Source: Diplosphaera chodatii
Taxonomy: Eukaryota > Chlorophyta > Trebouxiophyceae > Prasiolales > Stichococcaceae
Direction of reading: 5' to 3'
Length of the DNA: 64,000 nt
Assembly (NCBI GenBank): GCA_032358165.1
Contig: JAALGY010000038.1
Coordinates: forward strand, 2,356,001 to 2,420,000
This document shows positions 12,133-23,723 of the stretch, piece after piece. Both the position numbers and the translations under genes were made by a program. Numbering within the stretch: position 1 is the stretch's first letter; each line of letters opens with the position of its first letter. The notes under the pieces were generated by a model. The model had not been told where the DNA came from and made no database searches. It was given only the letters and a program-made list of their open reading frames with translations.

Positions 12133-13048
12133 GGCTGCCGGCTGCGGGCACGCCTGCTGCTGTTGCTGCAGCTGATGTGATCCCAGCAATGCTATGAACT
12201 ACGACACTATGCAAGGGCTGCCGATCGCAATCAGGAGTGGATCGTGTGCTGCGCTGCCTCCTGGCTTGACGGCTCTGTGAAAGGTGTGCCGCGATCTGGC
12301 CACTGGTGGCACCCAGTCGCCTGCAGCTGCAATTTGCAGTCGCTGCTGCACCAGCTGTTCAACAGCTTCGTGTCGATAGGTAGCAACGCTGATCAAGTCC
12401 GCCTGAGAGTGGCACCTCAGCAATGCTGGCGCAAGACTGCAAATCTTTCATGCAACAAGACGTCCACCCAGCGGCAACTTGCGGATGCAGATCAGTTGGT
12501 CTCCTGGCGCACGTGAAGAGAATCACGATATAATGCAACGTGCTTATTGCGCGGGCGACGAAGAGTCTGACCAACTCATGCACGTGCATGTCTGCAAGCG
12601 TTGCCAGATCAGCAGCTGTTTGCCATTTCGAGTGTTGCATAAAGTCCATTCGCACACCATCACCAGCATCTTTCAGAGGCAGTTTGGCGACAAGCTAGCT
12701 CCTCCAAGGTCTTCGCCTTGCTCGACAGACCCAAGTTTCAGCCGGATCCCTCTGCCTTCCCGGCCACGCTGCTCCGTCATCGGATGCCTGCGAGCCACCC
12801 ACAACATACCTTCGGATGTGCCCAGCACGTGTAGCTGCACTGAGTGAGAATGGTGTACATACGCTGCTGTACAGGCAGCATGCGCTGATGCCATGCGGGC
12901 ATTTCTGAGCAGGCAGACCGGCGGCATCTGGGCAAGCAAGAATAAACAGCCCTGCGGAAGCGCTGTGCCAAAACTTTAGCCGTGTCCGTCCACGTCACGC
13001 GGGTGACCCGGACATCGGCACCGGTGGCACCGCCCGCCCGAGGGCGCC
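12133..13048. promoter_or_regulatory. Divergent promoter region, eIF2B gamma / WDR20-like
   Basis: This 0.9 kb head-to-head spacer has both promoters and 5' UTRs. Open frames on both strands look like non-coding noise (mixed composition, no recognisable motifs). I found no clear core promoter element. Confidence 0.35.
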
Positions 13049-16000
13049 ATGGCGCACCTGCAGCTGAAGCTGGACCAGTTCAAGGCGCCCGAAGGCCAGT
13101 ACACGTGAGCCAATTGTCAGCCTGCTCACCCAGAGCGCTGCGCCATTCTTAGGCGACTGTGTGAAGGCCGGAAAAAATAGGGATCTGGTGCGTACACATG
13201 CCATGACAGCCGTGTGTCCATGTCCTCGTCAAGGCGTGGTACTGACTGTACCTATGCCCGCAGCTTCCACTCCGAGCGGCCGTCGCGGGCGCCGTTCTCC
13301 ACCTCGCGCGCCTGCCGGCTGACGTACGCCGAGCTGGCGAGCGAGGCGCAGCTCGCGCTCGCGGCCGCGGCGGCGGGAGCGGGGCAGGGCGCGCCGGGCG
13401 GCGGCGGCGCCTACGTCCTCCACAACGTCCTGGAGTTCCTGTACATCTCCGAGTACACCAACCCCGACCGGGTGCGCAGCGACATGCTGACATCATACTG
13501 GTAGTACGCTGGTGGGGTGAGGAGTCGACCGTGCAAAGCGTAGTGCGTGATTGTGTGTCAGCATGGGGCAGGGACTCGGCAATCCAGCACTGTGACGTCG
13601 GCTCCCTGTCTGCAGGAGCCCGTGCGGTCGATGTGCTGCGGCAGCACCAGCACCAGCGTCTCGACGTGGCCCACCTGCCACGCGCACGCGCCGGCGCCCG
13701 ACGGCCTGGATCTCCTTGTGGGCCTCAACACTGGCGATGGTGGGTTGCTAGGGTTGACGGTCTTCTGGCAACATATGCTTAGGGTTGTGATTTCACAGAG
13801 TTATGCAGCCTCCCCACTGCAGCTGGAGCACCGCCCCTCCGGGCACAGGTGTAGCCGCATGCGACTGCAGTCCGTTGGCAGACCGTGCTTCAAGGTCCTT
13901 TTCAAAATGGCCGCGCCCCTCTTGTTCCTGCAGTGCTGGCGACATCGCTGGCGGGGCAGGTGGCGGCGCAGCGGGGCGACAGCCGGCGGGCCGCCTGCCA
14001 GCACTTCAACCCGGCCGGCGACGGCAGCGGCGGCGGCGGCGACCGCAACAGCGACAGGAGCGGCGGCGGCAGCGACCGGGGCGGCGGCGGCGGCGGCGGC
14101 GGGGCCGCGAGGGACGGCAGCCGCGTCGCCGGCGTCTGCTGGCTGTCGGCGATGCAGGGCACCTTTGCAGCGGGGCACGTCAGCGGCAGCCTGTACTTCT
14201 ACCAGAAGCGGGTGAGTGGCAGCTGCTAGCTCACATCTGCCAGCTGCACTGCACCCAAGAAAGGTGGTTGCACGTGTCAGGGAGACCGGTCGCAACAGCA
14301 GACTGATGAACGGTGAGGACCCGGCATGTTTGCATGTGGTCAACAGCAGCAGATGCCACCCGACCCGATGACCGCCTGATGTGCAGGGCCCAGATAAGGA
14401 CGGCAGCCGGCTGGCGACGCAGCTGCGCTCGGTCGTCAGCATAGCGGGGTCGGAGGCGATCGCAGCAATCCGCACCGGCAGCCCCATTACCGGCGTCTCG
14501 GCCTCGCCCGACGGCGGGTCGGTGGCGGCGTCGTGCGCGGACGGCGTGCTGCGGATATACAGCGTGGCCACGCAGCGACTCACGGGCGGCTTCAAGGTGA
14601 GTCTTCATTGCAGCAGTTCTGCGGGCCATTCGCTGCCGTCTCATGCCTTCTGGCTTCTTCAAGTGCATCCGAGACTGCACGCGTCGCCGCAGCTGCTGGT
14701 GGGTGCTGGCACAGCCAGCGGGCACCGCTACAGTCTGTGACCGGTCTCGGAGCCTAGCAGGTGCATGCTGGTCGCCCTTCTGGAAGAGCGTCGGACCATC
14801 CCAGCAGCAAGCGTGCTTCAACCCCGACACGCGGCACTGCAGAGCTACTACGGCGGGCTGCTGTGCTGCGCGTGGAGCGCGGACGGGCAGCTGGTCGCCA
14901 CAGGGGGGGAGGACGACCTGGTGTCGGTGTACAGCCTGGAGGCGCGCTGCTGCGTCGCGTGGGGCGCCGGCCACCACTCCTGGGTCTCCGGCGTCGCCTT
15001 CGACCCCTGGTGAGCTGTGCCAATGCCACGAAATACGCTGTGGTTCAAGTGCACCCGACGTTTGCAAGTCTGATTTGAGGGGAAGAGGTTGCTCCTTTGC
15101 TCTCGGTAATATCCTCAGGATGGTCAGCGCTGCAAGCTGGTCCTCCCTGCTGGTTGGGTGCAGCACAGCAGACAAACGGCAGGGTCGACCTGTCGCTTTT
15201 CGCTGGCAAGCAGCCAACCGCCGAAATGCATCATGCGCAGGGCACACGAGGGGCAGGAGGCGGCGGGCCTGGTGCGGCTGCTGAGCTGCGGCCACGATGG
15301 GCAGCTCGCGCTGTGGGACTTCGACCTCAGCCCCGAGGCGCTGGCGCCGGTCAGGTCCGGTGCTTTGCAGCTGTCGTGCCCAGTGGCAATCCAAAGTTCA
15401 CTCAGCTGGCACGAGTGAGCAGGAGGTGCAGTGCAGTGGCAGCTGCTGATGCCATGCGGCGGTAGTGCTGCCTGATTGCTCAAACACCATTGCCGCTGCA
15501 GTCCCCGCCTCGGCAGCGGCCAGGCGCCCGCGGCTGCCAGGCGGCTGTTCGGCGCCCCTCCAGACAGGTGCAGCTCCGGGCCCAGCTCAATTGCAGCATT
15601 GCTCTACAGGTCAAGCACCGTTGGTCGGCTGTAATGCTGGGTCATATCGCGTCCTCCCGTGCCGCTGTGATTAGAGTTGGATGAGCATGGCAGAGCGCTT
15701 GCAGTTCAAAAGGCACAGGCGGTGCTGACATGTGGCGTATATGCACTGCAGCAGGCAGAATGGTGTGGCTGGCGGCAGCGCAGCTGCTGAGGGAGCAGTC
15801 GCGCCAGCGCCGCAGCACGCTGACATGGATCTGCAGGCTCCCGTGCGGCTGCGGAAGTGAGCTGCATACCTGTTGGTCTGCCAGGAGGGGCTGTGCACCT
15901 GTTGCGAGGAGATACACACTGGTTGTGCCCGCAGTATCTGGCCTCACCAATGTGCCATGCAAACACGTACATAAGGGTATGTATGGTGCCCTCTGGAGGC

Positions 16001-16163
16001 AAACGTGTTCACTGCAACATGCAGACTGTACGCTGAGCCGGTGTCGGCGGTGCTGCCGACGCCCGGCGCGATCTTCATGGCCAGCTTCAGCGGCATGGTG
16101 CGCTGCTGGAGACGACCGATGCCGCCACCGCCGCCCCAAACTGCGCCGCAGCCGGTGCGCTGA
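13049..16163 (+). CDS. WD40-repeat protein of the WDR20 / creC / DMR-N9 family
   Basis: This is a WD40 propeller protein. In animals and fungi the WDR20/creC family activates USP12/USP46-type deubiquitinases. The ATG at 13049 gives MAHLQLKLDQFKAPEGQYT. Exons then encode NVLEFLYISEYTNPDR, DGLDLLVGLNTGD, and a Gly-rich low-complexity insert (about 14020-14110). WD repeats follow: RVAGVCWL...GTFAAGHVSGSLYFY (13934-14210), SPITGVSASPDGGSVAASCA with DGVLRIYSV (14388-14595), GGLLCCAWSADGQLVATGGE with DDLVSVYSLE and HHSWVSGVAFDPW (14845-15010), LLSCGHDGQLALWDFDL (15238-15352), and a last blade PVSAVLPTPGAIFMASFSGM ending in a Pro-rich tail and TGA at 16161. The order DLLVGLN.GD, then HxDG-like blades, then SWVSGVAFDP, is the family signature. 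A small exon near 15506-15567 is uncertain. Confidence 0.78.
14020..14110 (+). repeat. GGC-rich low-complexity insert in WDR20-like exon
   Basis: The sequence is dominated by GGC/GGA triplets and codes for a Gly/Ser/Asp/Arg-rich loop between propeller blades. Slipped-strand expansion is a likely origin. Confidence 0.7.
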
Positions 16164-16968
16164 GCAGCCGAGTGCCCGGCGTGCAGGTTTGGCAGGCGCG
16201 TGGGCAAGCACGGCAGAGCTGAGGTTGCTTGGGTGCTGCTGCAGGACGGTGCAGAGGCAATGGACTCGGACCCGCCTGCGGGCGCTGCCAACGGGCCCGC
16301 AGCTGCTGCTAGGGTCTGACAGGCAGTGCTGGCACTGGCGCATTCAGACAGCAACAGCTCCTGGACCAGGGTTGCATGCTGCTGCTACTGATTTTGCCGC
16401 TACGTCACATATTTAATTATCAGAGAGGCATCCCAAGTCCCCAAACACCCTGCGTGCTGCCAAGGAACTGCAGTCGTATACGCCTATCTTCGATCGTAAC
16501 CTCACATGCAGAGACACCCAGCTCCGCGCTTTACTAGCACCTCAACCGACAGTGGTCTGCATCAAACCTGCGGCTTGACCTGCTTGCACTACTGACAAGG
16601 TGTGCATCTGACATGGCCAAAGACTGTAGCATGGATTGTGTAGCATGTTGACGTGATGGTGCTGAAGAATCGACCGCTGGATTTACAGTTCAGATACTTG
16701 TGGAGCCTGAATGTAGCAATGCTGAATACGCACTGACACTGAATGCAAGCTTCGAGCGGATGCCAGGAAGCCAAGACGCTGAACATGTGCTGAGGAACTG
16801 ATGACGACCGAGTGGTGCAGATGGGCAATCATGCAAGCTGGAATGCTGCACCCCATATAAGCCGACAACATCAATGCTGCGCTGCATAGCGTCGCATGTG
16901 CAAATCGAAATGTCCGCCTCCGCACCTAAACCTTGGACAGCATGGCACCAGAGGTCAGGAGTAGCTGC
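16164..16968. other. Convergent intergenic spacer
   Basis: This is the 3' UTR region between the WDR20-like gene and the first CsbD-like gene. It has lower GC and no convincing exons. A TTACA (TGTAA on the minus strand) at about 16683 could serve the minus-strand gene, but this is weak. Confidence 0.35.
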
Positions 16969-17268
16969 TCAGGAGTTGGCTGCCTTCTCCGCGTCGCCCT
17001 TCGTGTTCTGGGCCTTGCCCTCCGCCTGCTGCTGGCTGTTGCCGGTGAGCGAGCCGATGGTGTCCTTCACGGTGCCAACGATGTTGTCTGACACGCCCTG
17101 GAGGTATCCCTTGGCCTGCGCCGTATCGTGTTCAGCCGAGCCCTCCGCGCGCTTGGCGGCGCCCTTGGCCTGCTGCTCGTCATTGCCGAAGAAGGAGCCC
17201 ACGTTCTCGCGAACGGCTCCCTCCGCCTGCTTGAGGTTCCCTTCAGTCTTAGATGGCTCGCCAGTCAT
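16969..17268 (-). CDS. CsbD-like stress-response protein, copy 1
   Basis: This intronless gene encodes 99 residues, starting at the ATG at 17268. The protein is small, hydrophilic and rich in Gly, Lys, Gln, Glu and Ala. It shows two CsbD-type units: an N-terminal GNLKQAEGAVRENVGSFFGN block with QQAKGAAKRAEG, and a C-terminal VGTVKDTIGSLTGN block with QQQAEGKAQ. CsbD-like proteins are general-stress proteins in bacteria and are common in algae and fungi; their biochemical role is unknown. It lies head-to-head with a close paralogue 358 bp away, which suggests co-regulation from one bidirectional promoter. Confidence 0.85.
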   Translation of the reverse strand: MTGEPSKTEGNLKQAEGAVRENVGSFFGNDEQQAKGAAKRAEGSAEHDTAQAKGYLQGVSDNIVGTVKDTIGSLTGNSQQQAEGKAQNTKGDAEKAANS

Positions 17269-17626
17269 GATTGCAGCGGCTGTTGCTGGGTGCGGCGGTG
17301 ATAATGGAGGCTCAGAATTGGTCTGAGGAGTCTGAGGCGTGGAGGGAGCAAGAAGGTGTTGTGAACAGGGCGGGGCGCGGCAGGGCTGAACATGCGGTGG
17401 TGAAGGCGTGGCGAAGCTGCGTCCAAGTGGATGCAGAGAGCGCAGCTACCGCGCAGCTTCAAGGCGTGGCCAGCGAGGCGATCCTGTACCGCCGCTTTGC
17501 GCTCGCCGCAGTCACTTGCTGATTTCAAAAACAACTTCAGCTTGATCAGACTTGTGTCCCGTGACAGCGTTTGTTGACGCTCTGTGCTTTACGCCTGCCG
17601 TTGACTCGCTGATCGCCAGCATCATC
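17269..17626. promoter_or_regulatory. Bidirectional promoter between two CsbD-like genes
   Basis: These 358 bp separate the two divergent start codons and must hold both promoters and 5' UTRs. The part next to copy 1 is purine-rich on the plus strand (about 17280-17420). No standard TATA box is seen. Shared stress regulation is inferred from the arrangement. Confidence 0.5.
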
Positions 17627-17929
17627 ATGTCGGGTCACGAGCCATCGAAGACCTCTGGCAACGCAAAGGCTACACAGGGCGCCGTCCGCGAGAACCTGGG
17701 CAAGGTCATCGGCTCCAACGAGCAGCAGATGAAGGGTGCTGCCAAGCGTCAGGAAGGCAATTCCGAGCACGATGCGGCACAAGCCAAAGGCTGGATGGAG
17801 GGTGCCAAGGACAACGTCATGGGCACCGTGAAGGACACCATCGGCTCCCTCACCGGCAACACCCAGCAGCAGGCGGAGGGCAAGGCACAGGACGCGAAGG
17901 GGAATGCAAAGCGTGCTGCAAACGAATAG
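17627..17929 (+). CDS. CsbD-like stress-response protein, copy 2
   Basis: This intronless gene encodes 100 residues, with the ATG at 17627 (MSGHEPSKTSGNAKATQGAV). It is the divergent paralogue of copy 1: most positions are the same, and the blocks QGAVRENLGKVIGSNEQQ, KGAAKRQEG, EHDAAQAKG and GTVKDTIGSLTGNTQQQAEG align without gaps apart from one residue at the N-terminus. Two CsbD-like units are visible. An ATG further upstream is not needed, because copy 1 starts at the equivalent point. Confidence 0.87.
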   Translation: MSGHEPSKTSGNAKATQGAVRENLGKVIGSNEQQMKGAAKRQEGNSEHDAAQAKGWMEGAKDNVMGTVKDTIGSLTGNTQQQAEGKAQDAKGNAKRAANE

Positions 17930-18440
17930 GCAGCATCACTGCGAGCACGGACAGGAGGCGACTGACTCGACTGGGTGGGGCTCGGCCAAACTGATATTTT
18001 CGAGCAGATACGCTGCACATGCTATGCTATGCCAGTGTTGGGCAACAATTTTGACACACCCCATGACGGGCTTCAGCTTTTCTGTCAGCAGATCTCTCTG
18101 ATCACTGTCAACGCATACTGCACTGTAATGTCCTTTGCAACACCACCTAGCTGCCATTGTGACACTGCCTGTCAACGAAACTGCCATGACAAGTGTGCTC
18201 AAGCTGGCTTGGACCTACACACCCCAGCACAACCCCAGCTTCGTGAGGACATGGGCCAATCCGATTGGACTTGTCGTCTACTGAACTAGTACAACTCAGG
18301 GTTGTACCAGTTGCACGAGCAGCCAGGTTCCTCTATTGCAATTCGCCCAGGCAACCAACAAACGAAACCGTAACCTGCGTTTACACCTCATAATCTGGTC
18401 TACACCTTATGGGCGACGATGCGGTCCACAAACGCCCAGT
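17930..18440. other. Convergent intergenic spacer
   Basis: This is the 3' UTR region between CsbD copy 2 and the SOUL gene. TGTAA at 18124-18128 (plus) could be the polyadenylation signal of CsbD copy 2. TTACA at 18381-18385 (minus-strand TGTAA) suits the SOUL gene. No exons were seen. Confidence 0.4.
18381..18385 (-). terminator. Candidate TGTAA polyadenylation signal of the SOUL gene
   Basis: TGTAA on the minus strand lies about 55 bases past the proposed stop at 18441. TGTAA is the usual poly(A) signal of chlorophyte algae. The match is only five bases, so support comes mainly from position. Confidence 0.3.
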
Positions 18441-21400
18441 CTACACCACGCCAAAGGTCCACGCTGTCTGCCTACAGGGTGGGCAGCACGGTGTGTCAGA
18501 AATTTCCCCGTGGTGGCAGTGCTGCAACAGGTTCACCTGCTTGATACCCAATGCTCGAGTCCCGACGGCCAGGCTGACCGCATGCAGGTCATCAGGTGCC
18601 CACTGCTGTAGGAAGTCAGCACCATACACGTTGAACCCCTGCACATGTTAGCGTCCAACGGCAGCCGACGACGCACCTCCAGGGGGATGAGCAGGTCGTT
18701 GCGGCGGAAGGGCCCCCGCGGCCAGCTGTCCTTGTTGTAGCGCGCAAACTGCCAGCCGTCGCCGGCGGCGCGGCAGCCGTCCGCCTCCAGCTCCCGCCGC
18801 AGGAAGCGGGCCTTCTCCTCCAGGTCCTCCCTCGAGGGTGTGCCTGCAACCGTGGCGGTAGAGTTTAATGCCCAGCGTGCAGCATACTCGTTCCTCTGCT
18901 GTCCTCCAGCCACTGAACTACCGTGCCCGCATATGCGCCATCAGGCAAGAGGACTGCCTTGGCGCAAAACAGGACAGCTGCAGATGACACTGCCCAAATC
19001 GGCAAAGGCCCAAATACTCCGGTGTGGCATGCAATGAACCTGCCTGTGAAGGTGACGGACGCGTAGAATTGCTCGGGCTCCTCTTGCAACTTGACCAGGT
19101 GGTCCTTGTGCGGCTTTGGCAGGTCCTCGAGCCTCTGCAAGGCGAAGCGGCGGTCTGGTTGGGCAGCGCATGCCTCGTGCAGTCCATTTGGGCAACACTT
19201 CGCCTCATGGAGAGTGTGATGTGTTTGCCAGCTATATGCTAGCACAGTTTCGGCTTGTCATGTACGACTCTTAGGTAGGCTCACCCCGTAGCCAGGCACA
19301 AGCAAGCTGAACGTCTCATCGCTGCTGATGAAGAGCGGCGTCGTGAGCTCGAAGAACTCCTCGCGCTCGTTGCCCAGTGCCAGGTACCTGCAAACAGGAC
19401 AGGAGGAGTCATTGGCAGGATCCGACAGCACCAGAGGGCCACTGTTGCTGCCGAGCGTTGACTCGAGCCTCTTCTGTCACTTGAACCAACAACATGCCGC
19501 TGGACGCCTGCTGGCAGCATTGCTCCACAGCAGGGGGCGGGCACCGCCACGCAACGATGCCATGCCGGTCGTAGCGACGGGGTCTGGTCCCCTCTGCAAG
19601 TCTGATGCTGCCCTCACCTCTCCAGCAGCACCTCCGCCTTGTCGCGCTGCGCCTTCTCGGCCTGCGCCACGATGCCGGGGCCGCTGGCCACCGCCTCACC
19701 GCTGGACTGCAGCTCTGCCACGGATATCTCAGCCATGAGCCGCGGCCGGTACCTGCACGCACAATGAATCGAGTGAAGCCATGCATGTGCCCGAAATCCC
19801 TAGGTCTTCTGGAGAGATAGATCTGGGCTCTGCACTGGACAGCAGCTGCAGGTGCAATGGCGATCCGGTGGTGAAGGCTCAGGCTGCAGCGTGCTGCTGT
19901 GTGCACTTGTCCGCTGTGTGAGCTTGTCATCGCACGGCTGCTGCAGGCAGGATCACCTGCCTGCGGATCTCCCAGTTCTTGTACTTCTTGTAGATCTGGA
20001 ACTCTGGCGTGAAGCGGTTGGGGGGCTTGTGCACCTGCAGCAGTGACGTTGCAGCTATGTCAGCAAAGCATGAAGGAAGCCTGATATCGTTGCTGAAGAT
20101 GAGAGGCTGACGTCCAGCACAGTATAGCATCTTGACGGCATGCCAATACTACTGTCCCTAATCACAGTGCTTGCATGGCAGCAGAGGTCTACCGCACCTG
20201 GAACATCTGGCTGAAGGCGAAGATGAAGCCCTCGATGCTGAAGAACTCGTTGTCCTTAATGCCGTCCCAGGCGTCCACATGCTTGTTCCACTTGCCTGCG
20301 AGCGGCAGGGCGAGCCAGTTGCAACACACAGCGACGAGCAGTGGCCACATCAGGTGACTGCTCATCTGCCACGTGTGTCAAGGGCAGATGTGCGTCGGAA
20401 GGGAGGTCCAGAAAATACAGGGCACATGCCAGCTTCGCCGATGTGTCACAGCAAGGCTGCACCCACCATATAACATGTGCCACTCTCATGCACCATCTCA
20501 AGCCGCATTCACAGCACGGCGCACCTGTGTCGGGGTTGTAGCCTAGGATGGTGATGCCGGTAAAGTCGAGCCGCGGGTCCCAAAAAAACTTGAGCGGGTT
20601 GTACCGGTTCCACCTGTGCAACAATGCCACACGGTCAAGCCGCCGCAGCTGCTTTGCATGCACTTCACAAAGATGCAGCACCAGGCAACCTGCAGTAGCG
20701 TGCACAGCCAGGCTGGCAAGCACAGAAGGTGCTCGGGCAGGCAAACATCTGCGTCCTGAAATTGAATGTATTTGTGGGTTGTGGACCATCGGCACTGGCA
20801 CGAGTACCGGGTGCAGCTGCAACAGGAGGCCCTGGGGCGCACCAGAAGTTCATGGTCCAGGACCACTTGACCAGGATCTCCTGGTCGCCCGCCTGCCGCA
20901 CCTCGTGCAGCTCAAAGATGGGCGCCAGGAAGTACCGCAGGAACTGGCAGATGAACTGGTACCCTGCAGCAGCGGTGACACCACATTGCAGCACACTGAA
21001 CATTGCCACGGTACGCTTACCAGCACGAGAGGGGCGCAGCTGCCAGCACTTGCTGGGCTGCCTCAGCTGCTGCAAGGTTGCAAACGTCCGTCGATGCCGG
21101 TTCACCATCTGCAGGCGTCAACTGAGGCAGTGGACAGCGTGCACCTCTGAAGCTGTTGAGGTTGGTGGTCATCGGGTCCCGGAAGTAGATCTTGCTCTCG
21201 AAGTGGTCCTTGTCCATGATGTCCTTGAAGATGAGGCGGAAGTCCTGCCTCACGACCTCGATGTGCTCCTGCACAGCAAGGACTTGGCCGTATTACTACC
21301 AGTATGAAGCAAGTGCCCGCGCATAGTGAATAGCCACACTTCCAGCTGCGTGCGCAAAGCACACAAAATGTAGCCCGTCTGATCAGGCCTGAAGCAGGAA

Positions 21401-21726
21401 CTGCGAGGGAGTGCAGGCCAGACATGATGCACAGAGTGTGCCTTTCAGCTGACCTGCATCTGCTTGCCGCTGACGTCGCCCACGACGGGGATATCAGCCG
21501 GGTCCTCGGGCAGCCCCGTGAAGTTGCTGTTCGATCCCGGGGCTGTGGGGGTCTCGATCGTCTGCCGCTGCGCCTGGCCCGGCTGCACATGCGACCGCCG
21601 ACGCATGGCGCCCGCGCTTTGCGGCATGCTGCGCACTGCGAGGTGTTGGAGGGCGCTATGCGAACGCGTCAGGCTCACTTTGCCGTAGAAACTGGACGAT
21701 CCTGCCAGCATGCGCATGCCAAACAT
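18441..21726 (-). CDS. DUF2358 (NTF2-like) + SOUL heme-binding family protein, plastid
   Basis: This matches the plant two-domain family that fuses a DUF2358/NTF2-like fold to a SOUL heme-binding domain. The ATG at 21726 opens a Ser/Arg/Gln-rich transit-peptide-like N-terminus. DUF2358 exons give VVRQDFRLIFKDIMDKDHFE, SKIYFRDPMTTNLNSFRG, FICQFLRYFLAPIFELHEV, ILVKWSWTMNFW, FFWDPRLDFTGITILGYNPD and WDGIKDNEFFSIEGFIF. SOUL exons give PPNRFTPEFQIYKKYKNWEI, REEFFELTTPLFISSDETFS, EQFYASVTFTG, and DGWQFARYNKDSWPRGPFRR followed by NDLLIPLE. A phase-correct last exon (18644-18441, GFNVYGADFLQQWAP) probably ends the protein. Exons lie near 21726-21463, 21268-21152, 20965-20847, 20613-20525, 20296-20200, 20035-19957, 19752-19618, 19387-19290, 19160-19045, 18842-18680 and 18644-18441. 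A role in plastid tetrapyrrole binding is family knowledge and remains uncertain. Confidence 0.83.
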
Positions 21727-22043
21727 TGCTCGCAACCTCAGAACCTGCGGCGCTACGATGCGCGCTCAAAAGAAAGCCTGCGACATCGTCAGCAGTCTAC
21801 AGCACAGTCGACAGCATCAGAAGCTTGTACGTACGCACTGAAATGGTGCATGCAATGTTTCGTGGATGTACGCCACATACACGCGACGTGCACCTCCGCT
21901 ATGCATCCAGGGTGGCATTCGAAGTCACACCGAAGCCGCATGCCCGCATGCATTTCAGCAGGTACAGGCCAGGATCGATCAGACATCGGTTGCGGCCTGT
22001 GGCGCATACCGATTGGCCCTTTTAAATCAATCAACTTGTAGCC
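21727..22043. promoter_or_regulatory. Divergent promoter between SOUL gene and small membrane protein gene
   Basis: This 317 bp head-to-head spacer contains a TATA-like TTTAAAT at about 22020-22026, too close to the ATG at 22044 to be certain. No exons were seen. Confidence 0.4.
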
Positions 22044-23723
22044 ATGCAGGGCCTCATCAGAGGCCAGGCGCTGCTGCGGTCGCCGGTGGCGCGGCTCCTG
22101 GGCGGGGGCATGGCGCCGGCGGTGGGCCGCTTCACCGGCGGCGGGGGCGGCCGCAGCGGCCACACGCGCGTTGTGGCGGAGTATAGAAAGGGAGGAAAGG
22201 AGTCGGAGCAGGTGAATCTGGAACGCTTACCCCAGATCGGACGATGTGAGGCTGCTCATTCCACCGCCGCTGGGGGCTGCAAGCATGCCGGCATACAATA
22301 TACCCCTGCTCCGCCGGCCCGCAGGTCGACGGGCAGGTGACGCGGCTGTGGAAGTACTTTTTCCGCCCGGGCGTCGGCACCACCGACCGCCTGGGCTTCG
22401 CCATCCCCATCGGCGACAAACTGGACCAGGTGCGTCCTTTGCCAAAACACACTCGAGGTTTCCCAGATGTTTGCATGAAAACAAGTCACATTGTATTGCA
22501 GCTTTTGACAATTTGTGGTGATCGGCCGACGGCATCGTGATGCCACCGATCCAGTCACGTATTGCCATTTGGCAGCCTCCTCAGTCGGTGCCAAGATGAA
22601 GAGGAGCACCCGGGCAGCTGGCACATCTGAGATGTGGCACCGCTGTGGCATCGGCAGCCGTCCTGGTTCCCCGACGCCTTTGGCGCATGCCCATGTTGAC
22701 GTCGCCTCCTGTGCTGCGCGCGTAGCGGACGGAGGACGAGCGCTTTGAGGCGCGGCAGCAGGCGGCGCGCAACGCGGTGAACATCGACGACCAGGAGCGC
22801 CGCCGCCGCATCATCTTCGGCGGCGCGCTGCTGGTGCATCAAGCTCACCTTGGCATGCTGCTGTCTGCTCAGTCAGCTGCTGTCCGTGTGCTGTGCCGCC
22901 GCCTGCCGATTTGTCGAGTGTGGATGACGTGGCGCCTCTGTCCGGGGTGATTGCTGTCTGGAGGGGCGTCTTGGACCGGCTGCCTGCTGCGGCCTCTTCA
23001 GGCAGCAGCCGCACGGCGGCGGCCGCCACCCCACTGCAGCCTGTCACAGCGCCCGCTGCAGCAGTGGCCGGTGCGGGGTCCTGACCCCTCGCCCCGGTCT
23101 CCACACAGGTGGTGACGGGGGTGCTCGTGTGGTACCTGGTCGACAAGCACGCGGGCCCCTTTGAGCGGCTGGGCGTGCTGCCGGTCTTCTTCCTGGGCGC
23201 CGCCGAGATGGCGTCCGGCGCGTCGGGCCTCTGATCCATCGCCCTGGTGAGCTGGACAACATGTTACAATACGTTGGAATGCCCATCCGAACTTCTGAAT
23301 TGTTGACTGTACTGGGAGGGATGGCCGTGAGCCTACTGCAATGAGCACAAATATCGTCTTGAAACCAGGCAGAGCGGGTATCTCACAGTGCAGTGCTGAT
23401 GCTTCTGTGCACTGGAACAGGCGGATGTCTGGGACGTTGATGGAACGGGCATGCAGACTGTGCCCGACTTCAAACTGTCCAAGAAGATTCGCAAGGTGCA
23501 CAGCAGTGGCAGCGCTCGCTGAGTGCTGCGGTTGCCTTTCTGACTGAGCCTCTGTCACCTGACCTGAGGTACTTTATAGGTATTTCATGTCTGTATGTGC
23601 AAATAGCTGAGTTCTGTTTCTTATATCCGCTTCCGTTCACTGCAGAAAGTGATCGGGTTCGTGAGCTTTGGCGCCGTGGCCACGCTGTTCCTGGTGGCCG
23701 GCTTCTGCGCCATCCCACTGTAG
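22044..23723 (+). CDS. Small membrane protein with in-frame TGA at 23232 (short form ends 23234)
   Basis: The family is unknown. Exon 1 (22044-22211) is Arg/Gly/Ala-rich, probably an organelle transit peptide. Exon 2 (22326-22430) gives VTRLWKYFFRPGVGTTDRLG. Exon 3 (22726-22832) gives ERFEARQQAARNAVNIDDQE and RRRRIIFGG. Exon 4 (23109-) encodes TM segments, VVTGVLVWYLVDKHAG and GVLPVFFLGAAEMASGASGL, then TGA. Twelve bases later comes a strong donor (CTG/GTGAGC). Two more coding-like exons follow in the same phase: 23421-23495 (DVWDVDGTGMQTVPDFKLSK) and 23646-23723 (KVIGFVSFGAVATLFLVAGF, CAIPL, TAG). Either the protein ends at 23234 with introns in the 3' UTR, or the TGA is read through, recoded, avoided by alternative splicing, or a sequence error. 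A chloroplast membrane location is plausible from the N-terminus. Confidence 0.55.

Noticed and set aside
13801..14595. 264-residue minus-strand ORF with poly-Pro stretches
   Set aside because: Antisense to GC-rich WDR20-like exons; the poly-Pro comes from GGC repeats.
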